This document shows positions 52,769 through 63,077 of a stretch of 64,000 bases of DNA, in pieces; position 1 is the stretch's first letter; each line of letters opens with the position of its first letter. The translations under genes and the position numbers were made by a program. Source of the stretch: Brachyhypopomus gauderio (lineage: Eukaryota; Chordata; Actinopteri; Gymnotiformes; Hypopomidae); NCBI RefSeq assembly GCF_052324685.1, contig NC_135220.1:9557320-9621319 (forward strand), read 5' to 3'. The notes beneath the pieces were generated by a model. That model made no database searches. It worked only from the letters and a program-made list of their open reading frames with translations, and was not told where the DNA came from.

Positions 52769-52785
52769 AACCCCCTTTTAATCTC
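52769..52785 (-). other. ERV polypurine tract
   Basis: On the minus strand TTAAAAGGGGGTT immediately precedes the TGTTGAG start of the 3' LTR. This is the plus-strand DNA primer site of retroviruses and fixes the orientation of the provirus. Confidence 0.85.
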
Positions 52786-52824
52786 TGATAAGAGATTACA
52801 ATCATATTTTCCACTGTTATCCTC

Positions 52825-53290
52825 TCATCTGACTCCCCGTGATACAGCAGTGATATCATACCTGCTTGTTCCCTGAGGATCCCTCTGTTCAATCATAGTG
52901 CTGATAAGGCGTTCTGCTAAACTTCTTATACATGGAGTACAACAACATCCACAAGTAATTATTTTAGCCAAAAATACTGCAACTGAAGTGAGCGCCGACA
53001 TCATCAGAGCTTTATACTTTCCAAAATGTTTGTCCAGCCATCCTGTAATTGGGTTTTCTGTTCCCGAGGCCTAAAGTTCCTTCCCTTAGATTGAAAGGGT
53101 AAATGTTGTACAGTTACCCTTTGTATTCCCCTTAGTTAGACTAATCATACAACTATAGCCTATGAGATCTTCCTCTGGAAATATTGAAGCCGGTAATACC
53201 ATCAATTTCGGTCGGGCCATTGCACATGCTACGCAGTTCTCCATACCTGTCTCAATTGCCTGACCCGTGATCCACTTTATCCACACGTTA
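52825..53290 (-). pseudogene. ERV env remnant (membrane-spanning end)
   Basis: A frame from about 53067 to the stop at 52825 shows an amphipathic stretch, a 20-residue hydrophobic membrane span and a CGCCC cysteine cluster, then a short polar tail, as at the C-terminus of a retroviral transmembrane subunit. An in-frame stop lies just upstream (around 53075). The separate frame 53286-53086 (66 aa) may be a surface-subunit piece. The rest of env up to 54400 is not readable as one frame. Confidence 0.6.
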
Positions 53291-54499
53291 TCGCCTGAAA
53301 AACTTGTACTTAATTCTAAAATTTGCTATGGAGACCATTTAGTATAATCCGATCCGATCTGCAGAGATCAAATATCCACGCAGTGGTCTCTCCCAGAACA
53401 TATTCTAATTCTATACCCCCATAGTCTTTAATACAACCATCTGTTACGCTTTTTTTACCCTCGTGCTGTTGTGGTTTTGTGGGCTATGTGTTAACAGCAG
53501 CAGTATTATCACACCTTCTACTGATACCACGGCCGCACAATATCTTAGTCATTTAGGTCCCCACCATACGTCAGTCCTAACCCCCGGACGTCCAAACAGT
53601 CTCAGTGGACTCATTATCCTATTTCTAATTCGTGGGTGACCAATAGTTTTTCTTGACACCTTCGTGCTTGAAGGGCGGGTATACCCAATCAGCCCTTCGC
53701 CCAACCCAGTGAACTATTTTGGTCACCCCCTTTTTATTTACTCTAATTTAGTCTAAAGTTCCCGGTGGGTATCGCCTATTGTTATCACAAGCAAATTTGA
53801 TTCTAACCCCGAAACCCTTTATACTTGGTTCTCCGTCCGGCGCTAAGGCAAAACAAAAACCCAAGACCCAATCCAATCCAAATTACTGCTTTGTTACTAC
53901 GCTACTTTGATACTTAGTTTTAAATCTTTATTTGACTTCCTGCCTAATGTTGTACTGCGATTGCAACACTAGGATGCTGGAACCTCTTATATTTTAAGTG
54001 AAACGAGAGGGTGTCTGGATCATGTATGCTCTCAACCTCATACTCCTACACTCCTTTTTACCTTACGACAAGCACAGTTTAATACAAAAGAAATAAAGAA
54101 TAATAAAAGCAAAGCATTTATACAGGGGGCAGTCCCCTGTTGAACAATTTTTTCACAATGCCAAAGGCCAAACAAAATATAAATGTTGGTCACACTCCAC
54201 ACGACACCTGTACCGGTATTAAGAAAAGAAGAGCACCCAACTCAAGACCAACTCAAGACCTCTTTTATTAAAATGTAAGTGACCCACGAAGTATGTTGTG
54301 TTTTTTACTTCGCCTACCACAACTTCCATTCCTTTTCCCTCGTTGGGGGCAAGGTGGACTTTACCTTGAAGAGCCCCTGGTGCTTCACTTAAGGTGGTAT
54401 TGTGACCCTATTGTGAGCTCCGTATCTCTGCACGCTCCAGCGGTGGTTCTGACACTCGGCACTGGCTGAGATGGTACCACGTCTCTCCTCTGCCTCTCA

Positions 54500-55160
54500 G
54501 TCGGACGGCGTGTGATGTCCTCTCGACGACTTTGAATGGACCGGTCCACCTGGGTTCCGACCACTTCCTTTTGGTTATCCTTCAGCAGGACCCACTTGGT
54601 GACGGGTAGATCTGCTCGTGGCTTCGATTCTGACTCCTCGTGTGGGTCTGGTTGTGGGACTGGTGCTGGCTCCTCTCCTCGTACCTGAACAGAATAAGCT
54701 TCACAGATTGCGTTTTAGTGCATTATCCCGTTGTTGTACAACCTTGTAGTTTTCCTGTCGGACGTCGCAAGCGCATTGGGGCCCCCATAAAACTTCTTCC
54801 TGTCTTGAGCTCAAACGGAGTGAATTCTGTAACAAAATTCACTGAAGATCTTCTGGCTAACAATACAAACACATACATTTGTGCACATACCTTTACCTTT
54901 ATCCTTACCATTTATAATTCCAATTTAGCCTGAGATTGAGAATAATAAGCCAACCTGTATTTGCATCTCAAACCCAAATTTTGTTCCACAAATTTTAGCT
55001 CCTTGCTAATGAAATGCTTCCCATAATCTAAGCGCCCTAATTTAGTAAAACTATGATGCAGTATCCAGTAATTTATCAACCTTTTGAAGACCGACTTGTC
55101 CTCTGGATTGGTGGGAAATGCTTCTACCCAACATAAGAATTTGACCACGACCACTAACAA
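54500..55160 (-). pseudogene. ERV integrase remnant
   Basis: 55160-54912 contains FLCWVEAFPTNPEDKSV and KHFISKELKFVEQNLGLRC, then YYSQSQAKLEL, which are catalytic-core blocks. 54911-54723 contains TPFELKTGRS from the C-terminal part. They are in different frames and separated by stops. The region around the second catalytic Asp is deleted or changed, so the enzyme is inactive. Confidence 0.8.
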
Positions 55161-55679
55161 ATACCTTAGTCCCCGTATGGTATTAACATGTCAGTGTAGT
55201 CAGTCTGGATCTCCTGGCTCCTATTGCCCAGGAAACCTGCCTAGACCTGGTCTTAAAATACAAGTTATGTGCATTACAAATATTCACATTTTCAGTCCAG
55301 TCTGCTATTAAGTCAGTTATGTATGGGTGCGACCAGTAACACATTTTCCTTCATTTTTGCTACCCCGTGTGCTTCAGATAACACTGATTTAATCAATTGA
55401 CTTGGTAAAAACGGTCTCACATTAGGTCCTTTCAAAACCTCCTTACCTCATTTACCACCTTTGTTTAATCACAACATTTTTCCTGTAGTTTGCGTAGCTC
55501 TGAATCCTATGGCAGAGGAGACCACTGTCCTCTGCCCTGCAAACCATCTGATGGACTCCTGTAACATATCCTGCCTCTTTTTAGCAGCCACTTCTGCAGC
55601 TGCATTAACTCTGTATTAAATTGCCCCCTTTTGATAACTTGAACATTTAATGATAGCAACTCTTACCAATAGTGACACC

Positions 55680-55885
55680 TTTTACATCTTAACATTTATT
55701 GAATTTACCTTCTGAAGTGGTATAACCTACTCTCTTCATACCAAGTTCTACATGAACCACTCCTACCACGTACGCCGAGTGTGTACCGATGTTAACTTTC
55801 TTGCCTTTCACCCACCTTAGTGCTGCAATAACAGCCAAAGACTCAGCCCTCTGTGCTGATTGTACTACCCAGTTTTACCTGAATG
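55680..55885 (-). pseudogene. ERV RNase H remnant
   Basis: A minus-strand frame reads SAQRAESLAVIAALRW and later GTHSAYVVGVVH, the blocks carrying two of the RNase H acidic residues. In the second block His stands where the family has Asp, so metal binding is lost. The stop follows at about 55683. Confidence 0.7.
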
Positions 55886-57022
55886 TGCTACCAAGAACTC
55901 GCCTGCGTCTTCCTGAGCTTCCATTACCACCACAAATCCTGATTCAACACCACCATCTCGACTCCTGAATCCGCACCTGTCTGTCCACATGTTCTCTACC
56001 CCAGGAATTGGTTCAATTTAGCTGCATATGCCACCTCAGTTACACACTTATGTGCCGGACCCTTCAACATACCATATTAATTCCTTCAAGTGAAAACATT
56101 AAGTTTGGGATCATCAAAACCTTCTGTATGTGTTAACATTTGTAAATTTACATAAGCCATAACGCTGTGACTTGTTAGACTATATAATGAATGTCTTGTG
56201 ATTACGTGTGCCGTTTTATTTATTTATTTAAACAAGTTTTGCTGTCTAACAGCCCCCCCCCCTTTCTGAAACACAAAAGGGTGTTTCAGAAACATCTAAG
56301 GTAATCTGCCTGTGTCTCAAACGTAGCTGGTGGCTGTGAGATAAGGCCAACGTCATGAGGTCCCTCTGACCACAGAGAAGCTGGTATCTGATCTAAAATT
56401 AAGTTAGGGTCAAGATGATCACAGCATTCTCTCCCATGGAATCTGCTCAACATATCACATTAGAGTAACTTTGACAAATGACATTGTTTTAATAAACCAA
56501 GTATTACAAGACTTAGCATAGCTCACACATAGAATGTTAGTTATTACCCAATCCTTAGCTATAGTGGCTCTCCTAATCATACCAGTGTGTCAGGTGTCAG
56601 CCTCACAGGGACCACCACACCCTCAGGTGTCACCAATATGCTCCTGGTTGCAATCTCCCATAGCTGATACTGTAGCTATTTCTCAAATTCCTCCCCATAA
56701 ACTAGATCCCATATTGGGTCATAAAACAAAGGAACATGCAGTGGGTCAGGTGGCAGGACACAGGGACCAATAAGAGTAGTCCACAGCTTCCAGGCCATGA
56801 ACACAGAGTGGACGCCCCTCGCAGTGCAGGAGTCTGGCTCCAGAAGATGTGAACTGTGGGAGGCCCTTCTGTGGAGATCACCAGTCCTAGAGGGCTACAT
56901 AACACAGTAGCTCCTAGTTCAAAAAATGTCTCTTCCGCAGAGGTTATTAGGTGCAGTCTCTGATATGAGGAACTGGCGACATTGGGACAGTTTTATGCAG
57001 ACTTTGATATTCTGTATAACAG

Positions 57023-57352
57023 TCACAGAATCAGCATCAGGTAAAACACAGTTGATTGCTGAATGAGTTGCTCCTTTGTGTCAACCAGAAATGACAACCT
57101 TTGAGTACAGACAGTGAGGGACAGCATGGGGTCTGTCAGAGTTCTCATCTGGGCCCCGTCATGCCCACTGGTTAACTCCACACTATCCAAGGGGAACAAC
57201 CCTGAGGCCATCGAAGGGTTTGGTGCTGGTACATACGGACTTCTGGACCTCCCTTGTCCAATGGCGTTCTGAGGACACTCCATCGACCAGTGACACTCCT
57301 GCCCACAAAGAAACATCCACCCAACATGCCACGACCACAGCTGCCAGGACAA
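57023..57352 (-). pseudogene. ERV nucleocapsid/protease junction remnant
   Basis: A 109-aa frame has a degenerate zinc knuckle near its start (CGQECHWSMEC, with the first Cys replaced by Met and an extra Cys before the His). Near residue 90 comes FLVDTKE, the protease active site with Lys in place of the Gly of the DTG triad. Both changes would abolish function. Confidence 0.75.
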
Positions 57353-60300
57353 CCCTGCCCCCTGCCTAACCCCTCCCTCTTAAACTTGAGTTAAATCTCA
57401 TTGGTGGGTAATCCCACCTCTGTTACAGATAGGGAACATATTGAGGAGTCTGGGGCGGGCCCCTGTACGCGTACACTGCTTGCGTACACACTTTTCTAAA
57501 CCAGTTAAGGTGTGAGCGTTGAGACCCTGGGTGTATGCTGCTTGGCTCTGATAACTTGTGGGAGTTGACTTATCCAACCATGTGACTTTAGAAATGGTGG
57601 ATGCTGCATGTACTGGCCATTTAACAGAGGGCCTCACCTAATGCTCCATTATGTCTAGTGAGGGGTACTTCATGTAGCAGGTGAGTTGTGCCTGCTGCAT
57701 ACTAAAAAACACTTAACTTAAACAGTAACTTCACTTTAAAGCACAGGGAAAACACCATAGGAACTAAAGCAAACTAACGATACAGAAACAAAACATAACT
57801 TTAGTAACAAATCCAGACTGCTAAAAACATGTATAGGAAGGGAACATATCAATAACCTAAACCAAAGACAAAACCTCTAGACAGGCGGATGCAAACACTA
57901 ATAATGCATGAACATCTATCATACTTTCAGTACTAACAAAACATCAAAACAAACTAAGAACAGGGGGTATTTAAACAAGTAAAAATCCAATACCGGCAAA
58001 GCTTCTAAACATTTACCTAAACAAATTTATGACCTAAATGACAAAAATAACTGGGGAAAATACTCAAGATCACAAGCACAATAACCCACGATCAGAACAT
58101 AGAAAACCAAGAACTAAATTACTAAACCTAATGAGATATAACCTAGAAACAGCTGAGATTGCAAATGAAGGCAGGTGTGACAGACAGGAGGGTGCGGAGC
58201 CAAGCGTGACAGTGCAACAACGTACTACCAGACCTCTAAAGTCTCCCAAGGCCAAGATCTTTCCTTGGACACATCTACCTCACTTACTCACTTTGCTTAC
58301 CCCGGTGTGTGCACTATCTATAACTAACTCCACCCAAGTCCCTTCTAACATGCAGTTAACACTTTACCCCACAGCCTGAGCTACCTTTTTCCAGCCTTAA
58401 ATATTAATATCTACTATTAAGGGTGCGTCATCGGTTTTATTTATTTGTATGGTTCCTGCTTTTATATTAATTACTGGATAAATCCCTTTTTACCTCTTGC
58501 TGCACGTTAATGGGTGTTAACGAGTTTGACTCATACAGTGGTGTATTTTCCTGACTATCTGCTGTGTGCACCCCTGGTTGTGGACAACCCCCAGCAAACA
58601 GTGTTTGTACATGTGTCACAGAGCTAAATCTTTTCGGCGTTTGATGATTTTGCGTGTTAAATGTGCACACTTTTAGCCAGTCCGTTCTATTTTGCAGCGA
58701 TGTAACAATTCTCGGTTAGGGGCGGAGGCAAATACACTAGCGAATGAAATTTAACTTTTAGAGCGGCAGGAATGCTTGTCTAGGCACACAACAGGTGCAC
58801 GCGCTACGAGGCATTTCTCATGAGTACCAACTAAGATTTAATACATTTACTAAACACAGAGGAAGGACAAAACCAAGGCATAACGTACACGAAAACCAAA
58901 CTACAAAATACAATCAGTCCTAATTTCAAACAAATGACGTAACCTAGCATTAAGAGATAAGGATGAAGACACATAGGGAAATTAGAAGTAAATACACCCC
59001 CTTCTAAACAAAACTACAACACCTCAGACAACGAATAGACTATGCTATTTGTTAAACAACGAAGGAAGTAATCGAACAGATGACTCATAGACAATATACC
59101 AATGGGATACAGAGAAGCAATCAACAACATCAACAGGACAAACTTGACAATAAAATTAAAAAATAAAAATGAACCAACAACAAATCAAAACATGAAAAAG
59201 AGCCTCGGCGTGGCGAACCCAAATAAGCAACACAATAAACGACACACAAACTTATTAATAGCTGAACTTGATTTATGATCCCTAAGGTGTAGTCTGAGAC
59301 CAAAGCAAACTATAACGTAAACGAAAAGAACTCATACGAAAGCCAGACCAACAAATAAAAACACTTAACATTCGGTTAACCAAACACAATATATGAACCT
59401 CAAAGGTATAGTCCAACACAAGGGGAGGGTGCAGAATTTAAGAACTTAACTCTGAACTTAAATACAAGAAATCACAGGACGAGAAAATGCCCACGAAAGA
59501 TCACCAAGTTTACCAACCAGACACAAGGAGAACTCACACACAATATACAAACAATGTGTGGAACAGAAAAGAATGTAACAGGCTCAATTATACAAAATGA
59601 CCCAGACCGGGCCTTACTCAAAATGAAGAGAAATACCAAAGACACAATGAACAGCTAATTCTAAATATATGCGAGATCAAACCAAAGGGGAAAATTGAAT
59701 AAATTAAATACAAAGGAGGGAGGAGTCACCGGTGACAGACGAAATTCTAACATTTTATAGTCAATTACATCATCGGTCCTGCCTTGGTCACTCATACTTT
59801 TAACGTCACATAACAGTAATTGTATGAATTACTTTACAAGTCCTAGTCATTTGTTCCTATAAAGTTTTCCACTCACATAAACCAACACCATAAACCAACC
59901 ATTTTACATCAAACTATTCGCATACATTTCGCATTTCCTCACCAGCCAAGTTGATAAAAAACCGGTACTCACCAGAAGTAGCCTTCAACCATAGTTACCA
60001 GACTGAGACACCATAAGGTTGCATCACCCTCAATCAATTCAGGATCCTGTCCAAATATGTTGATTTGGAGGTACCTCAGGCCTCCGGGACTCCAACCCAG
60101 CGGACGGGACGCCACCCGTTTACCGTCGTCTCGTCAGACGTACGGGGGGGGTTTGCCAAACCCCAGGAAACAAACAATCACTTGTCAGTACATATATACT
60201 TTACGCGATTTACCTTATTTTATTCCTTATTCCTTTTTCCTTTTAAACCATACATTTTTTACCTTTATTTCCTTGTTTATCTTTAAACCATATATTTCAC

Positions 60301-60509
60301 CTTTTAAACCAAACCAAAAAAATATAATAAAAAATTTAAAATTGCCATTTAATTTAGCATCGACCAAACACCATTAGTTCATCACAATTTGGTATTATAC
60401 AAATGTGCAGAAATTTTGTTATAACAGGTATTCTGCTTTACCTTTAATTGAGCTGGCTCGGACAAACAGTATTTTAGAAGACGTGTTCCAAAAATCTATC
60501 TCTTTCCAT
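57353..60509 (-). pseudogene. ERV leader and gag region, interrupted
   Basis: 57637-57398 (79 aa) runs towards the nucleocapsid and 58670-58467 (67 aa) may be a matrix/p12-like piece. I assign both by position only. Two LTR-like segments interrupt the region (about 57660-58211 and 58701-59737). 59740-60509 is AT-rich leader. Confidence 0.45.
58701..59737 (-). repeat. Probable solo LTR inside the ERV gag region
   Basis: Starts TGTAACAATTCTCGG and ends GTCACCGGTGACA on the + strand, so TG..CA on the minus strand like the other LTRs here, with the same GGAGGAGTCACC-type end. Flanks AGCGA and GACGA agree at only 3 of 5 positions, so the duplication is not proven. A second LTR-like end (GCGGAGCCAAGCGTGACA) lies at 58194-58211; I cannot place its start. 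Confidence 0.5.
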
Positions 60510-60525
60510 CACGTCGGGGTCACCA
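60510..60525 (-). other. ERV primer-binding site for tRNA-Trp
   Basis: On the minus strand TGGTGACCCCGACGTG, three bases after the 5' LTR end. It is the exact complement of the 3' 16 nt of vertebrate tRNA-Trp including CCA, to my knowledge of that tRNA. Confidence 0.85.
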
Positions 60526-60528
60526 AAT

Positions 60529-60978
60529 TGTTAGGGCTTTAACTTCTATCAACCACTTTAGCCCAGCGTGTTGGTTTGATGCAAAAGAGATAGTAGGAAC
60601 AACATACCAAAATTATAGCAATACCAAAAAGGCCTTTATTAAAACAGAGATATCTCTGGGGATCTCCCACATTCCAAACAATTCTCATTTACATCAGAGA
60701 GATCCGAAGTAAACTGGTAACAAGCAGGTTTATATACTATGGCCCCACCCCTTCAGTCCACTTGCATGGTCATAGTTAGAGTTCTCAACGTACATGCATG
60801 ACTCTGCATTATGTCATGTCCACTGTGTCCCAACCTAATAGGGTGTCCTTACAGGCAGTTGGTGCAAGTCACCTTCAGTGGAGCTTATCAGTATAGAACA
60901 TATTCTACAGACACTTCACTCCCTATAGACCAAACTGTTCTCTGATGCAACAATATGTTATATGGCCCCTTGTGAGGC
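60529..60978 (-). repeat. ERV 5' LTR, outer end missing
   Basis: 450 bp co-linear with 52168-52617. Homology stops at GTGAGGC (60978) and the neighbouring sequence is a MITE relative. Truncation removes U3 sequences on the outer side and the target duplication. Confidence 0.88.
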
Positions 60979-61200
60979 ACAAATTAAGTATTATATCGCG
61001 ATCTATCGATCGCCGGTGGTTGGCGCCAGAGCGAACTAGTAACTCACTGAATCATATATGTGCATCAGAGGTAAATAAACTCGATTTTTTTTTCGGCATG
61101 AGAAATCGGATGTGTGGCGTGAGAGCGTGTGAAGACGGTCAAATGCGTGTGTCTCACGCTCAATGCGTGAGAGTTGGCAACCCTGTTATTAGCATGTCTC
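60979..61200. repeat. Relative of the CAGGGCTCTCAAGT MITE
   Basis: TCTCACGCTCAATGCGTGAGAGTTGGCAACCCTG and ATCGCGATC stretches match parts of 41277-41488 and of 11515-11710. Ends incomplete. Confidence 0.55.
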
Positions 61201-61529
61201 AATAAGTCTCTGGACATTTGTGTGTGTGTGTGGACATTTTGATACTTGATATTTCCTGGTCTGAATGAAGCATAGTGTTGTCTTGAAGGGTATTGAACCT
61301 TTTGTTAGTCTAGATTCAGCTCTGGTTCTTTCACTTTTCTCAGCATGGTACCTCAGGTGTCCCCTTTGTCCTTGAGCCTCACTCCATCAAATTCATGCAA
61401 CTCCTTCATGTAACTCTGGGAGCTGCATTGCTTTAATGTCAAAGTAGATCTTCTGTTTTTGACCTTTCACACTCCATGAGCCATCTCACTGTCCTTCCTT
61501 CCTTTGTTATAAGAAGGTCTTCTGAGACA

Positions 61530-61760
61530 GATAGATTGGAGCAAAGACATCTCATGAACCTCCACTAGCTTTCCTCATCAGTTTATTCTCCACCACTGAC
61601 TTCTCCACCAGCCCTTTGGATTGTGGAAAATGTGGACTGGATGTAGTGTTCACAAAGTCCCAGTCCTTAGAAAGGTCTTTGAAACAAAGCACTGCTAAAT
61701 TGTGGGCCATTGTCAGTAAACACCTCAATAGGGACACCATGCCTGTAAATAATTGACTTG
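61530..61760 (-). pseudogene. Ty3/Gypsy integrase fragment
   Basis: The minus strand reads KDWDFVNTTSSPHFPQSKG and then LVEKSVVENKLMRKA, the block around the third catalytic residue of Gypsy integrase. The preceding Asp block is degraded and stops follow within 30 codons. Further similarity may extend to about 61330. From 61761 to 62110 nothing is recognised. Confidence 0.7.
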
Positions 61761-62157
61761 TATATGATGATATTCTCTTCTATGGTAGAGGTTCAGTACT
61801 TCCTGCTTTCTTGCTGTTCAGATGCTTTTCTGCTAGCTCTGCTTGTTCTGTATTAATTTACATTTAATTAATTTTTACAAGTTAAAGGGATTCATTACTC
61901 ATTACTTCACTTTGTAAGCTTTTTTATTCATCATTTAGCATTTTTCATATTCTAACAGTCTGACACTGTGAGTGAGCTGTTTTTTGCGCCTCAACCTTGT
62001 GAGTGAATGGTTTTTGTGCACTGTTTATATCGGCGGCTGATAATGTTCCTAGATGTGAAATACCTGCCAGAACTTCTTGGGTGTTCATTTAGCATTTTGG
62101 AATTTTAAAGTGGATCTTTGAGCCTTGTGTGCCAGTGCTTTTGATATTTTTTCGATT

Positions 62158-62644
62158 ATGGCTCATGTTTCCAAGTCATCTATTTGCTCTGAGTATATGA
62201 AACTGTCTCAGAGGGTTGCGGAACTTCAAGAAAGAATCCATACCTTACACTCTATAAGGGAGGATGAAGAATATCTGGACTCGATTCTTGCCACACAAAC
62301 TGCTCCCGGTGACTGGCAAAGAAAGAGATCTGCATTGTCGATGGGATGTACTGGGGGCAAAGCCTAAGCTCATCTTGGCCTCAACTACCAATCCCGTTAA
62401 CAACAACAATGACAAGGGCTGGACTCTTGTTCAAGGGAAGGATCGCAGCAGAAACCAGCACAGCAGCGGAGGCAAGCAGCCATCTCCAGAACAGAACATT
62501 CTTTTAGATAACAGATATGAAGCTCTCGCCTCAACTGGAGTAGCAGACATCGAGCAGTCTCACCACAACATATTGCCTCCCTCTCCAGGACATCAAGCAC
62601 ACCCCAATCAGCATCAGAGAACCAACTGTCAGTCTGGCTGCTAA
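62158..62644 (+). pseudogene. LINE ORF1 remnant (coiled coil)
   Basis: ATG at 62158 gives MAHVSKSSICSEYMKLSQ and a heptad-like RVAELQERIHTLHSI, then a stop at 62367. An overlapping frame (62264-62644) continues GWTLVQGKDRS and NILLDNRYEAL, conserved in ORF1 proteins of this LINE type. One frameshift therefore separates coiled coil and C-terminal half. ORF1 proteins bind RNA in the retrotransposition particle. Confidence 0.6.
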
Positions 62645-62747
62645 GAAACAGCATGCAAATTACTCTGGCCACACGCAGACTAACCATCAGGCTGCCAACC
62701 GTGCCAGCCGGCAGCATGCTAACAAGCATGCTAAGAGTTTTTGCCGT

Positions 62748-63077
62748 CAGTGCGGCCACATGCGTCCCAACCACCAGCTTGCAAACCATGCCAGTCAACG
62801 GCTAACTAATAAACATGTTAATATATGCCAGTCCGCCCCTGGGTGGTGTTGCATGTTTTTACCAAAAAGCATTCCACTGAAAGCAGATCTCATTAGGGGA
62901 ACATCCTATGTTTGAATATCTGGCAGTACAACTCAACAGCACTTATTCAGTTATTATGATTGTTATCTATCATCCTCCCAGACTACATACAGATTTTCTT
63001 GAAGATTTTGCAGAAATTTTTTGCCGTTGACTGGCATGGTTTGCAAGCTGGTGGTTGGGACGCATGTGGCCGCACTG
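62748..63077. repeat. 55-bp perfect inverted repeat in the LINE
   Basis: 62748-62802 and 63023-63077 are exact reverse complements over 55 bp, separated by 220 bp of endonuclease sequence. Both arms are preceded on the + strand by TTTTTGCCGT, a 10-bp direct microhomology. Confidence 0.9.

Larger units (their letters stand above)
52168..60978 (-). mobile_element. Gammaretrovirus-like endogenous retrovirus, defective
   Basis: Minus-strand provirus. The 3' LTR is 52168-52768. The 5' LTR is 60529-60978 and lacks its outer 150 bp. The shared 450 bp differ at 7 positions (98.4% identical). The order on the minus strand is 5' LTR, tRNA-Trp primer site, gag region, nucleocapsid/protease, RNase H, integrase, env, polypurine tract, 3' LTR, the standard retroviral order. 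The genes are full of stops, frameshifts and deletions, and two LTR-like insertions lie in the gag region. The polymerase core between protease and RNase H is too short to be complete. It is not replication-competent. Confidence 0.88.

Noticed and set aside
57660..58211. A complete solo LTR in the ERV gag region
   Set aside because: The right end looks like an LTR terminus, but I could not find a matching start or a target duplication, so it is mentioned only as LTR-like.
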